From NCBI GenBank assembly GCA_023446675.1, contig JAEXPO010000021.1:1-7469 (forward strand): 7,469 nucleotides of DNA. The letters are read 5' to 3'. The position numbers and the translations under genes are program-made. The notes beneath the pieces were generated by a model that was given only the letters and a program-made list of their open reading frames with translations, was not told where the DNA came from and searched no databases. This document shows, in pieces, positions 5,458 through 7,469 of the stretch (position 1 is the stretch's first letter; each line of letters opens with the position of its first letter). The stretch comes from Bacillota bacterium (lineage in GTDB: Bacteria > Bacillota > Clostridia > DSM-8532).

Positions 5458-7014
5458 ATGAGATCGAAAAAGCTGATGCTCCAATGGACCTGTATCGCCC
5501 TGGCAGGCCTGCTCCTGCTTGGGGGCTGCGGCCAGGCAGCAGGCGGCCCGGGTGAACCCGCCTCTGCCACCCCCACATCCGCCAATAGCCCGACGGCAAC
5601 CCCCGAGCCCACTCCCGAGCCTCCCACAGAATTAAGTATTGTCATGTACGAAAGGTGGGCAGGCGTGGGCTATGATAATCCGCTAACCCAACTGATTCAG
5701 GAGAGGACCAATACCAGGCTGAAAATTACCGCCATCGCAGGCGGAGATCTGGAAAATAAGCTTAATATTATGCTGGCCTCCGGCGACCGACCGGACATTA
5801 TCCAGTTCGGGCTTGACGACACGGAATGGAAATACAGCCGTTCGGGCGTTCTACTTGCCCTGGATGAGTATTTTGATAAGGCACCCAATCTTGAGGCCTT
5901 CGGAAACGACGGCACCTGGGATGCCATGAGGCATGAGGACGGACATATTTATGCCGCTCCTATAAAGGGAAGCATCATTGACAATATCCCCCTCTACCGC
6001 AAGGACTGGCTGGACAATCTGGGCCTTAAGGTACCTTCCACCATCGACGAGTTTATAACGGTTGCCGAGGCCTTTTCCAATAACGATCCCGACGGCAACG
6101 GCAAAAAGGATACCTACGCTCTTGGCGGGTTTACACTGGCCAACGGCTTTGATCTGGCCTCATGGGATCATGTTTTCGGCGCTTTCGGAACCCTTCCTAA
6201 TTATTGGGTGGAATGGGATGGCAGGATTATGAACGGCTCGGTTACCCCGGGTGCCCTGGAGGCCTTGAAGGTTTTAAACCGGCTTTATAGAAACAAGGCC
6301 ATTGACATGGAATTTCTTACCGATAATTCAAGCCGGTTTAAGGAGAAGCTGATACAGGGTATCATCGGAGCTCCCGTTTACCGGACCTTTATACTGGATC
6401 CCAACAATATCAACAATTACTATGAGCCTATGAAGCAGCACAATCCCGAAGCGGAGTTTGTCCAGGGCGCCATCCTTAAAGGCTCCGACAGAGCCATTGG
6501 CTTCCGCACCCTTACCCAGCGAGGCTGGCAGAAGACGGCGGTGCTCAAGGAGAGCAAGCATGCGGACGCGGCCATACGGCTTCTGGATTATCTGGCCTCC
6601 GAGGAAGGCAACATGCTTGTCAATTACGGCGAGGAGGGCACCGACTATACCCTGGAAAACGGTATGGTGATCCGGCTTATTACGGATGAGGATATGAAAA
6701 AGCGGGGCATTGATCAGTTCAGGCTGACCTTCAACCAGCTTTACAAGCACACCTCCCTCCAGTTCCAGGAAATCAGGGAATACGCCGTTTCCATCAGCTA
6801 TCCCAGCCCCGTGGACGGCATCTTTATTGAAGGCGACACCAAGCTTTCTGAGCTGGACGGCTTTGCAAGCGTGAAATTCAGCGAGATGATAACCGCCGAG
6901 GGACCCATTGACGAAATGTTCAATGCCTTTGTGGCCGAGTGGAACAAGCGCGGCGGCGAAGCCCTGACCCAAGCCTATAATGAAGCCTATCAAAAGCGTA
7001 AAGCAGGCCAATAA
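5458..7014 (+). CDS. Lipoprotein solute-binding protein of a sugar ABC transporter (LplA-like, family 1)
   Basis: A 518-residue protein. Residues 1-24 form a lipoprotein signal: basic MRSKK, a hydrophobic core, and the lipobox LGGC with Cys24 as the lipidated residue. A Pro/Thr/Ala/Glu-rich linker (about 25-57) spaces the domain from the membrane. The mature binding domain begins near ELSIVMYERW (58-67). It has the ASGDRPDI stretch (107-114) and a calcium-loop-like NDPDGNGKKDTY (209-220), both common in LplA/YtcQ/YesO-type proteins of Gram-positive sugar importers. NYGEEGTDYTLENG (389-402) corresponds to the YGIEG-type motif of this group. It should capture a sugar or oligosaccharide outside the cell and pass it to the permease encoded 127 bases downstream. 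Its own promoter-like element and palindromes lie upstream, and a hairpin follows, which would favour more binding protein than permease. The substrate is not evident, but the divergent GH31 gene suggests an alpha-linked oligosaccharide. Confidence 0.93.
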   Translation: MRSKKLMLQWTCIALAGLLLLGGCGQAAGGPGEPASATPTSANSPTATPEPTPEPPTELSIVMYERWAGVGYDNPLTQLIQERTNTRLKITAIAGGDLENKLNIMLASGDRPDIIQFGLDDTEWKYSRSGVLLALDEYFDKAPNLEAFGNDGTWDAMRHEDGHIYAAPIKGSIIDNIPLYRKDWLDNLGLKVPSTIDEFITVAEAFSNNDPDGNGKKDTYALGGFTLANGFDLASWDHVFGAFGTLPNYWVEWDGRIMNGSVTPGALEALKVLNRLYRNKAIDMEFLTDNSSRFKEKLIQGIIGAPVYRTFILDPNNINNYYEPMKQHNPEAEFVQGAILKGSDRAIGFRTLTQRGWQKTAVLKESKHADAAIRLLDYLASEEGNMLVNYGEEGTDYTLENGMVIRLITDEDMKKRGIDQFRLTFNQLYKHTSLQFQEIREYAVSISYPSPVDGIFIEGDTKLSELDGFASVKFSEMITAEGPIDEMFNAFVAEWNKRGGEALTQAYNEAYQKRKAGQ

Positions 7015-7042
7015 GCCCTGAAAAGCGACAGCCTTGTTCATT

Positions 7043-7082
7043 AAGGGTCTGAACGGACATTACGGATCAGACCCTTCTTTTT
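7043..7082 (+). terminator. Terminator-like hairpin between binding protein and permease genes
   Basis: A perfect 10-bp stem pairs 7043-7052 (AAGGGTCTGA) with 7067-7076 (TCAGACCCTT) across a 14-base loop, followed by CTTTTT. It starts 28 bases after the stop at 7014 and ends 59 bases before the permease ATG. No convincing promoter lies between hairpin and permease, so partial readthrough is the simplest reading. The stem may also protect the 3' end of the binding-protein mRNA. Confidence 0.75.
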
Positions 7083-7141
7083 GGCAGCCATTTTGCCCTG
7101 AGCTTTTGATTGACTCACGCCATGACGAGGAGGTAAGCATC

Positions 7142-7469
7142 ATGGAAATTATAAAAACAACCGGAAAAATGAAAAGCAGACCAGTGGCATTGCGCAATAG
7201 AACCCTCCAGACGATGATTAACGATCGGGCACTGTACCTCATGCTGCTTCCCGGCTTTATTTACTTTATTCTATTTAAATATCTGCCGATGTACGGCATT
7301 GTCATAGCCTTTAAGGATTTTGACATTTTCAGGGGCATCTGGCAGAGCGACTGGGTGGGGCTGGAGAATTTCCGCCGGGTATTTGATTCTCCGGATTTCT
7401 GGAATATCTTTCGGAATACGATTGTTATCAGTCTCTACAAGATTATTTTCGGCTTTCCCGCACCTATCC
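7142..7469 (+). CDS. ABC sugar transporter permease, LplB/YteP-type, N-terminal part (3' end cut by window)
   Basis: An ATG at 7142 follows GAGGAGGT (7127-7134) with a 7-base spacer. The frame stays open to the window edge, giving 109 complete residues. After a polar, basic N-terminus of about 30 residues comes TM1 (about 31-57), with LPGFIYFILFKYLPMYG and then IAFKDFD, a hallmark of LplB/YteP-type permeases. A periplasmic-side stretch contains WVGLENFRRVF (71-81) and DFWNIFRNT. The window ends inside the next membrane segment, at IIFGFPAPI. In this family the protein pairs with a second permease (LplC/YtcP type), expected just outside the window, and with an ATPase often encoded elsewhere in the genome. 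It is the partner of the binding protein upstream. The conserved EAA cytoplasmic loop lies beyond the window. Confidence 0.92.
   Translation, partial: MEIIKTTGKMKSRPVALRNRTLQTMINDRALYLMLLPGFIYFILFKYLPMYGIVIAFKDFDIFRGIWQSDWVGLENFRRVFDSPDFWNIFRNTIVISLYKIIFGFPAPI

Noticed and set aside
6328..7041. 237-codon open frame on the - strand opposite the binding-protein gene
   Set aside because: It covers conserved binding-protein sequence on the other strand and starts in the hairpin region. No independent coding evidence was seen.

Overview
The window is a carbohydrate-uptake and carbohydrate-hydrolysis locus from a Gram-positive Firmicute, probably Clostridia or Paenibacillus-like. This rests on strong AGGAGG-type ribosome sites, intrinsic terminators with U-tracts, a lipoprotein solute-binding protein, an LplB-type permease and a membrane-anchored AraC regulator of the YesS/YtdP type. 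Base composition is moderate, roughly half G+C in coding regions and lower between genes. No RNA gene, mobile element, CRISPR array or phage remnant was seen.

Layout: (1) positions 2-460 are the 3' end of a solute-binding protein gene on the + strand, belonging to a transporter cluster that lies mostly left of the window. (2) Two strong hairpin terminators follow at 498-536 and 546-585. (3) A complete GH31 glycosidase gene (2758-656) is on the - strand and converges on that end. (4) A divergent regulatory region (2759-3033) separates it from the + strand genes. It carries promoter-like elements in both directions, an 11-bp imperfect direct repeat with a 20-bp period, and a 16-codon leader ORF with a very good ribosome site. 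(5) A two-TM AraC-type regulator (3034-5256). (6) A 201-bp gap with a promoter-like pair and two palindromes. (7) A complete lipoprotein solute-binding protein gene (5458-7014). (8) A terminator-like hairpin (7043-7082). (9) The 5' end of an LplB/YteP-type permease gene (7142 to the window edge).

Inferred working model: the regulator senses a sugar signal outside the membrane and binds DNA through its C-terminal AraC domain. It activates the adjacent transporter genes and perhaps the divergent GH31 gene. The binding protein captures an oligosaccharide, the permease imports it, and the cytoplasmic GH31 enzyme (no signal peptide) trims alpha-linked sugars from it. The substrate cannot be read from the sequence. 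The GH31 active-site motifs depart from the common alpha-glucosidase signature, so the usual alpha-glucosidase or alpha-xylosidase label is uncertain.

The locus type is familiar. The points that deserve a second look are the leader ORF overlapping the upstream regulator start, the shared repeat motif at both intergenic regions, the paired palindromes at the binding-protein promoter, the hairpin between binding protein and permease, and the divergent GH31 motifs.
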